From the NCBI GenBank assembly GCA_015520475.1, contig WAQA01000141.1, forward strand, positions 1-6,170: a stretch of 6,170 nt of DNA, in the 5' to 3' direction. The stretch comes from Candidatus Bathyarchaeota archaeon (GTDB taxonomy: Archaea; Thermoproteota; Bathyarchaeia; Bathyarchaeales; WAQA01). The translations under genes and the position numbers were made by a program. The notes below the pieces were generated by a model. It searched no databases. It worked only from the letters and a program-made list of their open reading frames with translations, and was not told the origin of the DNA. Positions 5,174-6,170 of this stretch are shown one piece after another; positions within the stretch are counted from its first letter, which is position 1; every line of letters begins with the position of its first letter.

Positions 5174-5764
5174 AGTCCTACAAAGCCGCAGTCTTGGACA
5201 GGCTTCACAAATACGCCGGAATACAACGCGGAAACAAAGATTCTGACAGGTCAATATGCTTTCCACAGCCAAGTAACCATCACGCTTGACTTCACCTTGC
5301 CTACGAGTAGTGGAAGTAGTAGTGGAGGCTTCACATCCGGCATGTCGCTCACGGTTGCAACCAGTCTCCTACGTGTACAGCCCGGCCAGACAGTTGAGGC
5401 CCTATTAAACTTCACTTGGACAGGAGCAAACAGTATAACAGTCACCCAGATAACGTTTTCAGGTGCCGCCGCGGAGTGGCTCAGCCTTGCGGAGACCTTA
5501 TCTAAGACTGTATCGAAGCAGGTGGGAAGCGAGACGGGTATGGGGGCAGTCACGATACGACTGATGGTTCCCAGAGACGCGCAGCCCGGAGACTACACCG
5601 TGCCAGTACGGATACATGCGGAAGCCGTAGGCAACCAAATAGAGACGGGAGGATACCTCACCTTCCGTGTCGTAGAGCCCACACGTCCATCAACAGCATA
5701 CCCTGACTACATGACAATACTATTCGCAGCCATAATCATAACAGCATACCTAAAAAGAAGATAG
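5174..5764 (+). pseudogene. C-terminal remnant of a membrane-anchored surface protein (5'-truncated)
   Basis: An open frame of 196 codons begins right after a TAG (5171-5173) and has no ATG or GTG near its front. A TTG at 5297 has no ribosome binding site, and the frame before it is already protein-like (TPEYNAETKILTGQY), so true coding extends further upstream. The order is an alternating beta-strand segment, a serine-glycine linker (SSGSSSGG), then an Ig-like or NEW3-like beta sandwich beginning around VQPGQTVEALLNFTW, with one N-F-T glycosylation sequon, and continuing through the VPRDAQPGDYTVPVRIHAE segment. A hydrophobic membrane segment (DYMTILFAAIIITAYLKRR) closes the protein with basic residues. 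This is the architecture of archaeal cell-surface proteins held by a C-terminal anchor. No signal peptide is present. It is either a dead 5'-deleted gene or one broken by a frameshift. The ligand or role is unknown. Confidence 0.72.
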
Positions 5765-5870
5765 TTTCTCAACCTCAACTTTTTCAGCAATTATATTTTG
5801 AAGACTTCAGAGGGACAGGGAAGTTCCCCTTCAACCTTTCTGATTTTAGCGAGGGTGTTATTCAAAAGAA

Positions 5871-5882
5871 CTTTTCCTTTTT
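5871..5882 (+). terminator. T-rich tract between convergent genes
   Basis: CTTTTCCTTTTT on the plus strand lies about 107 bases after the surface-protein frame, just before the stop of the convergent gene. Archaeal RNA polymerase stops at such runs, so it could insulate the two. There is no hairpin of note nearby: GGGAAGTTCCC around 5819-5829 is palindromic but too tight to fold well. The remaining 5765-5870 shows nothing else. Confidence 0.3.
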
Positions 5883-5888
5883 GGATCT

Positions 5889-6170
5889 TTAGGAGGCAGC
5901 CGTACTAGTCAATTTCTCAATATTAGTAATGGCTTGGATGGTGGCCGCATAAATAGGTTCACCGAAATTATTATATTTCTTATATCTGATCACTTTGGTA
6001 ACAACGGGTTTTACAAGCACCTTGAAACCTTCAGTTGTCATGTACGATTGCCATTTTTCTTCTTGAGGTTCGAATTTCATTTCTTTGCCGATATCCCTCG
6101 CAGGGTCCCATGGAACCTTTGATGGTGTTCCTTTTAGGTGGGGTGGTACAATTGCTGCTACAGCGTTGAT
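5889..6170 (-). CDS. Conserved-looking small archaeal protein of unknown function (5' end beyond the right edge)
   Basis: The frame is open from the right edge to TAA (5891-5889), giving 93 residues of a protein whose start lies outside. The internal ATG at 6080 is not the likely start: the 30 codons before it read as protein (PPHLKGTPSKVPWDPARDIG), contain no other start codon, and the best purine block is 14 bases from that ATG. The body shows EEKWQSYMTTEGFKV, then VKPVVTKVIRYKKY, then NNFGEPIYAATIQAIT, an alternating beta pattern in which a tryptophan, a basic VTKVIR strand and a GEPIY turn stand out. This pattern recalls short archaeal proteins of unknown function that I cannot name. It is soluble, with no membrane segment or cysteine. 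No function is proposed. Confidence 0.75.
   Translation of the reverse strand: MNAVAAIVPPHLKGTPSKVPWDPARDIGKEMKFEPQEEKWQSYMTTEGFKVLVKPVVTKVIRYKKYNNFGEPIYAATIQAITNIEKLTSTAAS

Noticed and set aside
5251..5553. Minus-strand 100-codon frame opposite the surface-protein remnant
   Set aside because: The plus frame has a coherent beta-sandwich, linker and membrane anchor. The opposite frame shows no family features and no good ribosome binding site.
5297..5764. A complete 155-residue gene starting at TTG 5297
   Set aside because: No ribosome binding site precedes it, the protein-like frame continues upstream, and a surface protein would need a signal peptide, which is absent.
5934..6122. Plus-strand 62-codon frame over the right-edge gene
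   Set aside because: It is a phenylalanine- and histidine-rich shadow of the minus-strand gene, whose frame is better supported.
1..6170. CRISPR array, tRNA or rRNA gene, insertion sequence, toxin-antitoxin or other defence cassette
   Set aside because: No regularly spaced repeats, cloverleaf-like segments, transposase motifs or defence-protein motifs were seen on either strand.

Overview
The window looks like a chromosomal segment of an archaeon. It carries a two-ATPase-domain Cdc48/VAT-type AAA protein, an 89-residue archaeal EF-1 beta, archaeal TATA-type promoters placed about 40-65 bases before start codons, and purine-rich GGTGA/GAGGAG ribosome binding sites. The moderate GC content, the gene families and the many ATA, AGA and AGG codons suggest a Thermoproteota/TACK member, possibly Bathyarchaeia-like. 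That placement is inference; nothing here fixes a species.

Left part (1-2663, minus strand): a housekeeping block read right to left. EF-1 beta comes first, with its own promoter. The cdc48 gene follows, with a TTG start and a second TATA box just behind the EF-1 beta stop. Thirteen bases beyond the cdc48 stop begins a small gene that runs off the left edge. The block joins translation elongation (nucleotide exchange on EF-1 alpha) with protein unfolding and quality control. cdc48 and the small gene are probably cotranscribed.

Middle (2664-4992, plus strand): a divergent promoter region leads into a LacD-like class I aldolase with a full apparent active site, ending at a hairpin and T-tract. 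After about 290 bases with no clear gene comes a 264-residue protein with an N-terminal ACT domain and a C-terminal V4R domain, probably a ligand-sensing regulatory protein. It also ends at a hairpin and T-tract. The two plus-strand genes appear to have separate promoters, and nothing shows a common pathway.

Right part (4993-6170): this looks like worn ground. A perfect 7-bp hairpin is followed by a reading frame with no usable start, encoding the C-terminal end of a membrane-anchored, beta-rich surface protein. It is best read as a 5'-truncated gene remnant. Converging on it from the right edge is a small conserved-looking protein of unknown function whose start lies outside the window.

I found no CRISPR array, tRNA, rRNA, insertion sequence or defence cassette, and no convincing new system. 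The points most worth a second look are a 48-base near-identical repeat that encodes both Walker A regions of cdc48, the ACT-V4R fusion with stacked micro-ORFs ahead of it, the LacD-like aldolase with no sugar genes beside it, and the decayed surface-protein gene.
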